Assembly (NCBI GenBank): GCA_963585895.1
Contig: CAUZXS010002461.1
Span: 93,061-157,060 of the forward strand
Direction: 5' to 3'
DNA length: 64,000 nt
From: Sepioteuthis lessoniana
Lineage: Eukaryota; Mollusca; Cephalopoda; Myopsida; Loliginidae
Part shown: positions 50,695 to 62,737 of the stretch, in pieces
How the letters are laid out: every line of letters starts with the position of its first letter
How positions within the stretch are numbered: the stretch's first letter is position 1
Program-made: the position numbers and the translations under genes
The notes under the pieces: generated by a model
Told to the model about the DNA's origin: nothing
Databases searched by the model: none
The model's input: only the letters and a program-made list of their open reading frames with translations

Positions 50695-50800
50695 AGCTGG
50701 ACATAAGGCGTAACGGTTATAGGCGTTGGTTCCCTAAGCGTCTAACTGACAAGCATCTGGAAGTTGCTGGTTGAATCCTGACTGCAGCTGAGTAACAATG
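50695..50800 (+). mobile_element. tRNA-like SINE head, third family
   Basis: An A-box-like TAAGGCGTAACGGTTAT (50,704-50,720) and a B-box-like GGTTGAATCCTG (50,769-50,780) are spaced as in tRNA-derived SINEs. The intervening sequence does not fold as an obvious tRNA cloverleaf. It is followed by 120 bases of unassigned sequence leading to the motif at 50,923, which may be the tail of the same element. Confidence 0.6.
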
Positions 50801-50911
50801 CAGGAATACTTAACACTCGTACCTGGTTATGAATAACGGAATCAGAGGAACTGACATCCGTTGATTAAAAAATAGGATGCGGTTCAAAGTTCTGTGTAGG
50901 TTCCCGAGTAC

Positions 50912-50978
50912 AACAAGAAATACCTGAAGAAGGCCGGAGGACATATCGACCGAAACGTTGAGAATATAACAAGAAATA
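50912..50978 (+). other. CTGAAGA...GAAACG stem-loop motif between short direct repeats
   Basis: CCTGAAGAAGGCCGG (from 50,923) is followed by TCGACCGAAACGTTG (ending 50,960). GGCCGG and TCGACC can pair with one mismatch and one G-U. The arrangement CTGANGA, extra A, stem-loop, GAAACGTT is the same as in the candidate ribozyme at 45,390-45,439, but no helix I or closed helix III is visible, so it looks inactive. The motif lies between direct copies of AACAAGAAATA (50,912-50,922 and 50,968-50,978). The 48-bp array begins 40-50 bases later. Confidence 0.55.
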
Positions 50979-52878
50979 TGAAGACACTGCAACAAAAACT
51001 CTAAATGATAAAAATCAATATCTCTTAATTAATACAAATAATTTGCCAACAGTGAAATGGTTTTAATTATTCCTATCCAACACAAACACTTTGCATACAG
51101 TGAAATGGTTTTAACTATTCCAATCAAACACAAATAATTTTCATACAGTGAAATGGTTTCAACTATTCCAATCAAATACAAATAATTTGCATACAGCGAA
51201 ACGGTTTCAACTATTCCTAACTCACACAAATAATCAGCATACAGTGAAACTGTTTCATTTATTCTAAACAAACACAAATAATTAGCTGACAGTGAAATGG
51301 TTTCAACTATTCCAATTAAATACAAATAATTTGAATCCAGTGAAATGGTTTCAACTATTCCAATCAAATACAAATAATTTGCATCCAGTGAAATGGTTCC
51401 AACTAATCCAATCAAATACAAATAATTAGCTGACAGTGAAATGGTTTCAACTATTCCAATCAAATACAAATAATTTGCATCCAGTGAAATGGTTTCAACT
51501 ATTCCAATCAAATACAAATAATTTGCATCCAGTGAAATGGTTTCAACTATTCCAATCAAATACAAATAATTAGCTGACAGTGAAATGGTTTCAACTATTC
51601 CAATCAAATACAAATAATTAGCTGACAGTGAAATGGTTTCAACTATTCCAATCAAATACAAATAATTTGCATCCAGTGAAATGGTTCCAACTATTCCAAT
51701 CAAATACAAATAATTTGCATCCAGTGAAATGGTTTCAACTATTCCAATCAAATACAAATAATTAGCTGACAGTGAAATGGTTTCAACTATTCCAATCAAA
51801 TACAAATAATTTGCATCCAGTGAAATGGTTTCAACTATTCCAATCAAATACAAATAATTTGCATTCAGTGAAATGGTTTCAACTATTCCAATCAAATACA
51901 AATAATTTGCATCCTGTGAAATGGTTTCAACTATTCCAATCAAATACAAATAATTTGCATCCAGTGAAATGGTTTCAACTATTCCAATCAAATACAAATA
52001 ATTAGCTGACAGTGAAATGGTTTCAACTATTCCAATCAAATACAAATAATTAGCTGACAGTGAAATGGTTTCAACTATTCCAATCAAATACAAATAATTT
52101 GCATCCAGTGAAATGGTTTCAACTATTCCAATCAAATACAAATAATTTGCATCCAGTGAAATGGTTTCAACTATTCCAATCAAATACAAATAATTAGCTG
52201 ACAGTGAAATGGTTTCAACTATTCCAATCAAATACAAATAATTTGCATCCAGTGAAATGGTTTCAACTATTCCAATCAAATACAAATAATTTGCATCCAG
52301 TGAAATGGTTTCAACTATTCCAATCAAATACAAATAATTAGCTGACAGTGAAATGGTTTCAACTATTCCAATCAAATACAAATAATTAGCTGACAGTGAA
52401 ATGGTTTCAACTATTCCAATCAAATACAAATAATTAGCTGACAGTGAAATGGTTTCAACTATTCCAATCAAATACAAATAATTTGCATCCAGTGAAATGG
52501 TTTCAACTATTCCAATCAAATACAAATAATTAGCTGACAGTGAAATGGTTTCAACTATTCCAATCAAATACAAATAATTAGCTGACAGTGAAATGGTTTC
52601 AACTATTCCAATCAAATACAAATAATTTGCATCCAGTGAAATGGTTTCAACTATTCCAATCAAATACAAATAATTAGCTGACAGTGAAATGGTTTCAACT
52701 ATTCCAATCAAATACAAATAATTTGCATCCAGTGAAATGGTTTCAACTATTCCAATCAAATACAAATAATTTGCATCCAGTGAAATGGTTTCAACTATTC
52801 CAATCAAATACAAATAATTTGCATCCAGTGAAATGGTTTCAACTATTCCAATCAAATACAAATAATTAGCTGACAGTG

Positions 52879-55800
52879 AAATGGTTTCAACTATTCCAAT
52901 CAAATACAAATAATTTGCATCCAGTGAAATGGTTTCAACAATTCCAATCAAATACAAATAATTTGCATCCAGTGAAATGGTTTCAACTATTCCAATCAAA
53001 TACAAATAATTTGAATCCAGTGAAATGGTTTCAACTATTCCAATCAAATAGAAATAATTAGCTGACAGTGAAATGGTTTCAACTATTCCAATCAAATACA
53101 AATAATTTGCATCCAGTGAAATGGTTTCAACTATTCCAATCAAATACAAATAATTTGCATCCAGTGAAATGGTTTCAACTATTCCAATCAAATACAAATA
53201 ATTTGCATCCAGTGAAATGGTTTCAACAATTCCAATCAAATACAAATAATTTGCATCCAGTGAAATGGTTTCAACTATTCCAATCAAATACAAATAATTA
53301 GCTGACAGTGAAATGTTTTCAACTATTCCAATCAAATACAAATAATTTGCATCCAGTGAAATGGTTTCAACTATTCCAATCAAATACAAATAATTTGCAT
53401 CCAGTGAAATGGTTTCAACTATTCCAATTAAATACAAATAATTAGCTGACAGTGAAATGGTTTCAACTATTCCAATCAAATACAAATAATTTGCATCCAG
53501 TGAAATGGTTTCAACTATTCCAATCAAATACAAATAATTTGCATCCAGTGAAATGGTTTCAACTATTCCAATCAAATACAAATAATTAGCTGACAGTGAA
53601 ATGGTTTCAACTATTCCAATCAAATACAAATAATTAGCTGACAGTGAAATGGTTTCAACTATTCCAATCAAATACAAATAATTAGCTGACAGTGAAATGG
53701 TTTCAACTATTCCAATCAAATACAAATAATTTGCATCCAGTGAAATGGTTTCAACTATTCCAATCAAATACAAATAATTTGCATCCAGTGAAATGGTTTC
53801 AACTATTCCAATCAAATACAAATAATTAGCTGACAGTGAAATGGTTTCAACTATTCCAATCAAATACAAATAATTAGCTGACAGTGAAATGGTTTCAACT
53901 ATTCCAATCAAATACAAATAATTTGCATCCAGTGAAATGGTTTCAACTATTCCAATTAAATACAAATAATTTGCATCCAGTGAAATGGTTTCAACTATTC
54001 CAATCAAATACAAATAATTTGCATCCAGTGAAATGGTTCCAACTATTCCAATCAAATACAAATAATTTGCATCCAGTGAAATGGTTTCAACTATTCCAAT
54101 CAAATACAAATAATTTGCATCCAGTGAAATGGTTTCAACTATTCCAATCAAATACAAATGATTTGCATCCAGTGAAATGGTTTCAACTATTCCAATCAAA
54201 TACAAATAATTTGAATCCAGTGAAATGGTTTCAACAATTCCAATCAAATACAAATAATTTGCATCCAGTGAAATGGTTTCAACTATTCCAATCAAATACA
54301 AATAATTTGCATCCAGTGAAATGGTTTCAACTATTCCAAACTAATACAAATAATTTGCATACTATGAAATTGTTTCATGTATTTTTATCTAACACAAATA
54401 ATTTGCATCCAGTGAAATGGTTTCAACTATTCCAATCAAATACAAATAATTAGCTGACAGTGAAATGGTTTCAACTATTCCAATCAAATACAAATAATTA
54501 GCTGACAGTGAAATGGTTTCAACTATTCCAATCAAATACAAATAATTTGCATCCAGTGAAATGGTTTCAACTATTCCAATCAAATACAAATAATTTGCTT
54601 CCAGTGAAATGGTTTAAACTATTCCAATCAAATACAAATAATTAGCTGACAGTGAAATGGTTTCAACTATTCCAATCAAATACAAATAATTTGCATCCAG
54701 TGAAATGGTTTCAACTATTCCAATCAAATACAAATAATTAGCTGACAGTGAAATGGTTTCAACTATTCCAATCAAATAGAAATAATTAGCTGACAGTGAA
54801 ATGGATTCAACTATTCCAATCAAATACATATAATTTGCATCCAGTGAAATGGTTTCAACTATTCCAATCAAATACAAATAATTAACTGACAGTGAAATGG
54901 TTTCAACTATTCCAATCAAATACAAATAATTTGCATCCAGTGAAATGGTTCCAACTATTCCAATCAAATACAAATAATTTGCATCCAGTGAAATGGTTTC
55001 AACTATTCCAATCAAATACAAATAATTTGCATCCAGTGAAATGATTTCAACTATTCCAATCAAATACAAATAATTTGCATCCAGTGAAATGGTTTCAACT
55101 ATTCCAATCAAATACAAATAATTTGCATCCAGTGAAATGGTTTCAACTATTCCAATCAAATACAAATAATTTGCATCCAGTGAAATGGTTTCAACTATTC
55201 CAAACTAATACAAATAATTTGCATACTATGAAATTGTTTCAACTATTCCAATCAAATACAAATGATTTGCATCCAGTGAAATGGTTTCAACTATTCCAAT
55301 CAAATACAAATAATTAGCTGACAGTGAAATGGTTTCAACTATTCCAATCAAATACAAATAATTAGCTGACAGTGAAATCGTTTCAACTATTCCAATCAAA
55401 TACAAATAATTTGCATCCAGTGAAATGGTTTCAACTATTCCAATCAAATACAAATAATTTGCATACTATGAAATTGTTTCATGTATTTTTATCTAACACA
55501 AATAATTTGCATCCAGTGAAATGGTTTCAACTATTCCAATCAAATACAAATAATTTGCATCCAGTGAAATGGTTTCAACTATTCCAATCAAATACAAATA
55601 ATTAGCTGACAGTGAAATGGTTTCAACTATTCCAATCAAATACAAATAATTTGCATCCAGTGAAATGGTTTCAACTATTCCAAGCATATACAAATAATTT
55701 GCATCCAGTGAAATGGTTTCAACTATTCCAATCAAATACAAATAATTAGCTGACAGTGAAATGGTTTCAACTATTCCAATCAAATACAAATAATTAGCTG

Positions 55801-56178
55801 ACAGTGAAATGGTTTCAACTATTCCAATCAAATACAAATAATTAGCTGACAGTGAAATGGTTTCAACTATTCCAATCAAATACAAATAATTTGCAACCAG
55901 TGAAATGGTTTCAACTATTCCAAACTAATACAAATAATTTGCATACTATGAAATTGTTTCATGTATTTTTATCTAACACAAATAAATTGCATCCAGTGAA
56001 ATGGTTTCAACTATTCCAATCAAATACAAATAATTTGCATCCAGTGAAATGGTTTCAACTATTCCAAGCAAATACAAATAATTTGCATCCAGTGAAATGG
56101 TTTCAACTATTCCAATCAAATACAAATAATTTGCATCCAGTGAAATGGTTTCAACTATTCCAATCAAATACAAATAAT
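52879..56178. repeat. Segmental duplication in the 48-bp array, copy 1 (offset 3,504 bp)
   Basis: The order of A, B and C units and rare point variants (CAACAATTCC near 52,937, AATAGAAATAATT near 53,048, TATAATTTGC near 54,830, ATTAACTGACAG near 54,882, CAAGCATATAC near 55,682) recurs exactly 3,504 bp (73 units) downstream. The match fails left of about 52,879 (A/B unit swap) and right of about 56,178. Confidence 0.93.
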
Positions 56179-56382
56179 TAGCTGACAGTGAAATGGTTTC
56201 AACTATTCCAATCAAATACAAATAATTTGCATCCAGTGAAATGGTTCCAACTATTCCAATCAAATACAAATAATTTGCATCCAGTGAAATGGTTTCAACT
56301 ATTCCAATCAAATACAAATAATTTGCATCCAGTGAAATGGTTCCAACTATTCCAATCAAATACAAATAATTTGCATCCAGTG

Positions 56383-59300
56383 AAATGGTTTCAACTATTC
56401 CAATCAAATACAAATAATTTGCATCCAGTGAAATGGTTTCAACAATTCCAATCAAATACAAATAATTTGCATCCAGTGAAATGGTTTCAACTATTCCAAT
56501 CAAATACAAATAATTTGAATCCAGTGAAATGGTTTCAACTATTCCAATCAAATAGAAATAATTAGCTGACAGTGAAATGGTTTCAACTATTCCAATCAAA
56601 TACAAATAATTTGCATCCAGTGAAATGGTTTCAACTATTCCAATCAAATACAAATAATTTGCATCCAGTGAAATGGTTTCAACTATTCCAATCAAATACA
56701 AATAATTTGCATCCAGTGAAATGGTTTCAACAATTCCAATCAAATACAAATAATTTGCATCCAGTGAAATGGTTTCAACTATTCCAATCAAATACAAATA
56801 ATTAGTTGACAGTGAAATGGTTTCAACTATTCCAATCAAATACAAATAATTTGCATCCAGTGAAATGGTTTCAACTATTCCAATCAAATACAAATAATTT
56901 GCATCCAGTGAAATGGTTTCAACTATTCCAATTAAATACAAATAATTAGCTGACAGTGAAATGGTTTCAACTATTCCAATCAAATACAAATAATTTGCAT
57001 CCAGTGAAATGGTTTCAACTATTCCAATCAAATACAAATAATTTGCATCCAGTGAAATGGTTTCAACTATTCCAATCAAATACAAATAATTAGCTGACAG
57101 TGAAATGGTTTCAACTATTCCAATCAAATACAAATAATTAGCTGACAGTGAAATGGTTTCAACTATTCCAATCAAATACAAATAATTAGCTGACAGTGAA
57201 ATGGTTTCAACTATTCCAATCAAATACAAATAATTTGCATCCAGTGAAATGGTTTCAACTATTCCAATCAAATACAAATAATTTGCATCCAGTGAAATGG
57301 TTTCAACTATTCCAATCAAATACAAATAATTAGCTGACAGTGAAATGGTTTCAACTATTCCAATCAAATACAAATAATTAGCTGACAGTGAAATGGTTTC
57401 AACTATTCCAATCAAATACAAATAATTTGCATCCAGTGAAATGGTTTCAACTATTCCAATTAAATACAAATAATTTGCATCCAGTGAAATGGTTTCAACT
57501 ATTCCAATCAAATACAAATAATTTGCATCCAGTGAAATGGTTCCAACTATTCCAATCAAATACAAATAATTTGCATCCAGTGAAATGGTTTCAACTATTC
57601 CAATCAAATACAAATAATTTGCATCCAGTGAAATGGTTTCAACTATTCCAATCAAATACAAATGATTTGCATCCAGTGAAATGGTTTCAACTATTCCAAT
57701 CAAATACAAATAATTTGAATCCAGTGAAATGGTTTCAACAATTCCAATCAAATACAAATAATTTGCATCCAGTGAAATGGTTTCAACTATTCCAATCAAA
57801 TACAAATAATTTGCATCCAGTGAAATGGTTTCAACTATTCCAAACTAATACAAATAATTTGCATACTATGAAATTGTTTCATGTATTTTTATCTAACACA
57901 AATAATTTGCATCCAGTGAAATGGTTTCAACTATTCCAATCAAATACAAATAATTAGCTGACAGTGAAATGGTTTCAACTATTCCAATCAAATACAAATA
58001 ATTAGCTGACAGTGAAATGGTTTCAACTATTCCAATCAAATACAAATAATTTGCATCCAGTGAAATGGTTTCAACTATTCCAATCAAATACAAATAATTT
58101 GCTTCCAGTGAAATGGTTTAAACTATTCCAATCAAATACAAATAATTAGCTGACAGTGAAATGGTTTCAACTATTCCAATCAAATACAAATAATTTGCAT
58201 CCAGTGAAATGGTTTCAACTATTCCAATCAAATACAAATAATTAGCTGACAGTGAAATGGTTTCAACTATTCCAATCAAATAGAAATAATTAGCTGACAG
58301 TGAAATGGATTCAACTATTCCAATCAAATACATATAATTTGCATCCAGTGAAATGGTTTCAACTATTCCAATCAAATACAAATAATTAACTGACAGTGAA
58401 ATGGTTTCAACTATTCCAATCAAATACAAATAATTTGCATCCAGTGAAATGGTTCCAACTATTCCAATCAAATACAAATAATTTGCATCCAGTGAAATGG
58501 TTTCAACTATTCCAATCAAATACAAATAATTTGCATCCAGTGAAATGATTTCAACTATTCCAATCAAATACAAATAATTTGCATCCAGTGAAATGGTTTC
58601 AACTATTCCAATCAAATACAAATAATTTGCATCCAGTGAAATGGTTTCAACTATTCCAATCAAATACAAATAATTTGCATCCAGTGAAATGGTTTCAACT
58701 ATTCCAAACTAATACAAATAATTTGCATACTATGAAATTGTTTCAACTATTCCAATCAAATACAAATGATTTGCATCCAGTGAAATGGTTTCAACTATTC
58801 CAATCAAATACAAATAATTAGCTGACAGTGAAATGGTTTCAACTATTCCAATCAAATACAAATAATTAGCTGACAGTGAAATCGTTTCAACTATTCCAAT
58901 CAAATACAAATAATTTGCATCCAGTGAAATGGTTTCAACTATTCCAATCAAATACAAACAATTTGCATACTATGAAATTGTTTCATGTATTTTTATCTAA
59001 CACAAATAATTTGCATCCAGTGAAATGGTTTCAACTATTCCAATCAAATACAAATAATTTGCATCCAGTGAAATGGTTTCAACTATTCCAATCAAATACA
59101 AATAATTAGCTGACAGTGAAATGGTTTCAACTATTCCAATCAAATACAAATAATTTGCATCCAGTGAAATGGTTTCAAGTATTCCAAGCATATACAAATA
59201 ATTTGCATCCAGTGAAATGGTTTCAACTATTCCAATCAAATACAAATAATTAGCTGACAGTGAAATGGTTTCAACTATTCCAATCAAATACAAATAATTA

Positions 59301-59682
59301 GCTGACAGTGAAATGGTTTCAACTATTCCAATCAAATACAAATAATTAGCTGACAGTGAAATGGTTTCAACTATTCCAATCAAATACAAATAATTTGCAA
59401 CCAGTGAAATGGTTTCAACTATTCCAAACTAATACAAATAATTTGCATACTATGAAATTGTTTCATGTATTTTTATCTATCACAAATAAATTGCATCCAG
59501 TGAAATGGTTTCAACTATTCCAATCAAATACAAATAATTTGCATCCAGTGAAATGGTTTCAACTATTCCAAGCAAATACAAATAATTTGCATCCAGTGAA
59601 ATGGTTTCAACTATTCCAATCAAATACAAATAATTTGCATCCAGTGAAATGGTTTCAACTATACCAATCAAATACAAATAAT
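56383..59682. repeat. Segmental duplication in the 48-bp array, copy 2
   Basis: This partner of 52,879-56,178 has only scattered differences: ATTAGTTGACAG near 56,803, CAAACAATTTGC near 58,957, CAAGTATTCC near 59,175, TCTATCACAAA near 59,478 and CTATACCAATC near 59,661. Few differences over 3.3 kb point to a recent event. Confidence 0.93.
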
Positions 59683-60699
59683 TTGCATCCAGTGAAATGG
59701 TTTCAACTATTCCAATCAAATACAAATATTTAGCTGACAGGGAAATGGTTTCAACTATTCCAATCAAATAGAAATAATTAGCTGACAGTGAAATGGTTTC
59801 AACTATTCCAATCAAATACAAATAATTTGCATCCAGTGAAATGGTTTCAACTATTCCAATCAAATACAAATAATTAGCTGACAGTGAAATGGTTTCAACT
59901 ATTCCAATCAAATACAAATAATTAGCATCCAGAGAAATGGTTTCAACTATTCCAAACTAATACAAATAATTTGCATACTATGAAATTGTTTCATGTATTT
60001 TTATCTAACACAAATAATTTGCATCCAGTGAAATGGTTTCAACTATTCCAATCAAATACAAATAATTTGCATCCAGTGAAATGGTTTCAACTATTCCAAT
60101 CAAATACAAATAATTTGCATCCAGTGAAATGGTTTCAACTATTCCAATCAAATACAAATAATTTGCATCCAGTGAAATGGTTTCAACTATTCCAAACTAA
60201 TACAAATAATTTGCATACTATGAAATTGTTTCATGTATTTTTATCTAACACAAATAATTTGCATCCAGTGAAATGGTTTCAACTATTCCAATCAAATACA
60301 AATAATTAGCTGACAGTGAAATGGTTTCAACTATTCCAATCAAATACAAATAATTAGCTGACAGTGAAATGGTTTCAACTATTCCAATCAAATACAAATA
60401 ATTTGCATCCAGTGAAATGGTTTCAACTATTCCAAACTAATACAAATAATTTGCATACTATGAAATTGTTTCATGTATTTTTATCTAATACAAATAATTT
60501 GCATCCAGTGAAATGGTTTCAGTTATTCTTATCTAACACAAATAATTTGCATACAGTGTAATGGTTTCAAATATTGTTATTCCTATTTTGCAAAAATAGT
60601 TTAATTAATTAATAATTGTTTGTTTACACATAGTTGTAGGGCTTCAGTCATTCCTGTGAAAACTGACAATTTTCCAACAGATTTATTTGATCCATAAAT

Positions 60700-60960
60700 G
60701 TAACCCTTACAATTAACATCCGTTCGTATCAGAGTGAACCAGGGGGTAATAGCAACGAAGTGGGCTTGTAAAAGCTCCTGAACTGGTGTTTCACCACCGG
60801 ATGCAGTTTGGTGTCGTATTCAGAATACCCACTTCTTTTGTGGGTGGGTGGTGATTAGTCTTATCCCTCTGCAAAGGATGCAGTCGGCGTGTTCTAATCA
60901 CCCCCATTGAACAAGGGTCTGTAAATTAAACACTTCTATATGTGAGAGTCTATGTCTATG
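60700..60960 (-). repeat. Dispersed repeat R1, copy 3
   Basis: Read on the minus strand it gives GACTGCATCCTTTGCAGAG, then ACACCAAACTGCATCCGGTG, CTTCGTTGCTATTACCCCC and GGTTCACTCTGATACG, matching the R1 copies at 41.7 and 42.0 kb in the same order. It includes an internal direct pair ACTGCATC. It sits just right of the 48-bp array, as the other copies sit just right of the 79-bp array. Confidence 0.75.
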
Positions 60961-61117
60961 TCTCATATGATATACGAGGGTTAGATAAGAATGTATACTG
61001 TTTATGAGAAATCTTTTAATCCTGAATTAAGCTCAATCGGTATGGTATATTTTCGTCTCCATTTACAACAAGCGCCAATTTTTCTAAATTATATTCATTC
61101 TATTATATTCAACCTCC

Positions 61118-61374
61118 AGACATGGTTGATGATTATCGTCGTAAGAAATGGAATCTGCGTCCCTGGGTTCAAGTCCTGGACGAGGTAGTTAACTTCTCTT
61201 TGAGAAAGACATGAATATATTTGTTCTCCCAATCAGCTATGGATAAATAATAAGTAAGAGGTGGTTCTTTAGCTTGGGTGAGGCAAACAGTTTTGAAGAT
61301 GGAAAATTTATTCAAATCAGATGTACTCTGCTGACCTTGTGTTACATCCAGATCATGGCCGAGGGGTTGGGTAT
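61118..61374 (+). mobile_element. tRNA-derived SINE family A, diverged copy
   Basis: The head retains ATGGTTGATGATTATCGTCG (A-box region, decayed) and a B-box-like GGTTCAAGTCC (61,166-61,176). The body has TTCTCCCAATCAGCTATGG and CTTGGGTGAGGCAAAC. The tail has GACCTTGTGTTACATCC (61,333-61,349) and GGCCGAGGGGTTGGGT (61,358-61,373). Body and tail align with the minus-strand copy at 44,731-45,057. Confidence 0.82.
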
Positions 61375-61385
61375 TTATATACATC

Positions 61386-61632
61386 CAGACTCAGACACTT
61401 AATCACAGGTAGACAATGAGTGAAAATTTATGCTCAAATGATTATCCATTGATTTTTTTTGCTGTAAATTCCTGTATACTTAGAATTAATGAATTGTAAA
61501 ATTAGCATTACGAAAATGAGAGTTACGCATTCAGAAAAAAAAAAAATAGATAGACTATGTATATGCTTTTGGGAAAAATAAATGCATATACTTTATTTTT
61601 ATTCTTTATAGTCGCCTTCTGTTAACTACTTT
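61386..61632. other. AT-rich spacer
   Basis: A-run at 61,537-61,546 and a T-run near 61,453. No gene or repeat is recognised. Confidence 0.45.
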
Positions 61633-61669
61633 CGCACACTCACACCAATATGGTAGACAAGATTTACAA

Positions 61670-61723
<54 letters not shown>

Positions 61724-61797
61724 GTATGTATGAATCTTTTTGAATATATATAAATACCCTCACACTCTCACCAATATGGTTGACAAGATTTATAAGA

Positions 61798-61873
<76 letters not shown>

Positions 61874-61967
61874 TATATATACACGTTTGTATGAATCTTT
61901 TTGGATATATATATAGGTACCCTCACACTCTCACCAATATGGTAGACAAGATTTATAAGAATGAATA

Positions 61968-62021
<54 letters not shown>

Positions 62022-62112
62022 ATATATATATATATGTATGTATGAATCTTTTTGAATATATATAAAAGTAACCCTCACACTCTCACCAATATGGTAGACA
62101 AGATTTATTAGA

Positions 62113-62179
<67 letters not shown>

Positions 62180-62185
62180 TAGTGG
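61633..62185. repeat. Compound minisatellite: four ~45-bp cores each followed by (TA)n
   Basis: The core CACCAATATGGTAGACAAG begins at 61,643, 61,769 (as GGTTGACAAG), 61,932 and 62,084. Each is followed by ATTTA(C/T)AAGAATG-like sequence and a pure TA run (61,672-61,722; about 61,801-61,868; about 61,972-62,018; about 62,117-62,172). The first three runs are then followed by TGAATCTTTTTG. Spacings of 126, 163 and 152 bp differ mainly through TA length. Open frames through the TA runs are low-complexity artefacts. Confidence 0.92.
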
Positions 62186-62352
62186 TGTAAACAAATGATT
62201 CAAAAAGCTTTTCATTAATCAAAGAAGTGCTCAAAAATGAACGAATGTTTACTCACCCCTCTTTGGCACTCTCATTACTGTCAGTTTCATGGGGTTCAAG
62301 AAGATCTGTTTTAAGATTATTTGTGTTCGACAAGAATGCACACGCGCTCACA

Positions 62353-62354
<2 letters not shown>

Positions 62355-62412
<58 letters not shown>
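62355..62412. repeat. (CA)n microsatellite
   Basis: About 29 uninterrupted CA dinucleotides. Confidence 0.97.
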
Positions 62413-62415
<3 letters not shown>

Positions 62416-62737
62416 TTATGACTACCCCAAATATTTTAAATTTTTATTAAATTAATTAAGCATATATATATATATGTATATATATGGACATCCGCCAAAT
62501 TTTATTAAACGTTTTTTTTCTAAACCAAATACAAAAGTATTATATTGTTTGAAGTGGAAAAGTAAACAATCAAAACGAATATTATAAGATAGTATTTATT
62601 ACGAAGCTCTACGGGATTAAACTTGCCTATTATATATGTATTCATAAAATTTTGTTCTGAGTCACAAAGTTGACGCACTCATAGTTTGGTTCAAGAGATT
62701 AAATTTGATTTCTCGAAGATTGGTTTGAAAATATTTG
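62413..62737. other. AT-rich spacer, no feature supported
   Basis: Short TA stretch at 62,463-62,486 and a T-run near 62,512. No open frame, SINE box or tandem repeat is seen. Confidence 0.45.

Larger units (their letters stand above)
51020..60585. repeat. 48-bp satellite array, about 199 units
   Basis: Head-to-tail 48-bp units contain AGTGAAATGGTTTCAAC, TATTCCAATCAAATAC and AAATAATT. Two main unit types differ only in a short block: type A reads TTGCATCCAGTG, type B reads TAGCTGACAGTG. A third type C (TTGCATACTATGAAATTG then TTTCATGTATTTTTATC) appears about ten times from 54,347 rightward. Both array edges carry more diverged units. The dyad TGAAA-NNN-TTTCA is kept across types A, B and C. 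Because 48 is divisible by three, very long open frames appear on both strands. They are not considered genes. Confidence 0.97.

Noticed and set aside
51029..54301. 1,090-codon minus-strand open frame
   Set aside because: It is a pure 16-codon repeat produced by a 48-bp satellite. The opposite strand is also open through many units. No start context, signal sequence or non-repeat domain is present.
55973..57805. 610-codon minus-strand open frame
   Set aside because: This is the same satellite frame. Its start is the copy of the first one shifted by the 3,504-bp duplication.
61780..62234. Open frames rich in IY dipeptides on both strands
   Set aside because: They are translations of (TA)n runs.
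62227..62421. Open frame ending in a TH repeat
   Set aside because: It is a translation of the (CA)n microsatellite with a short unsupported lead.
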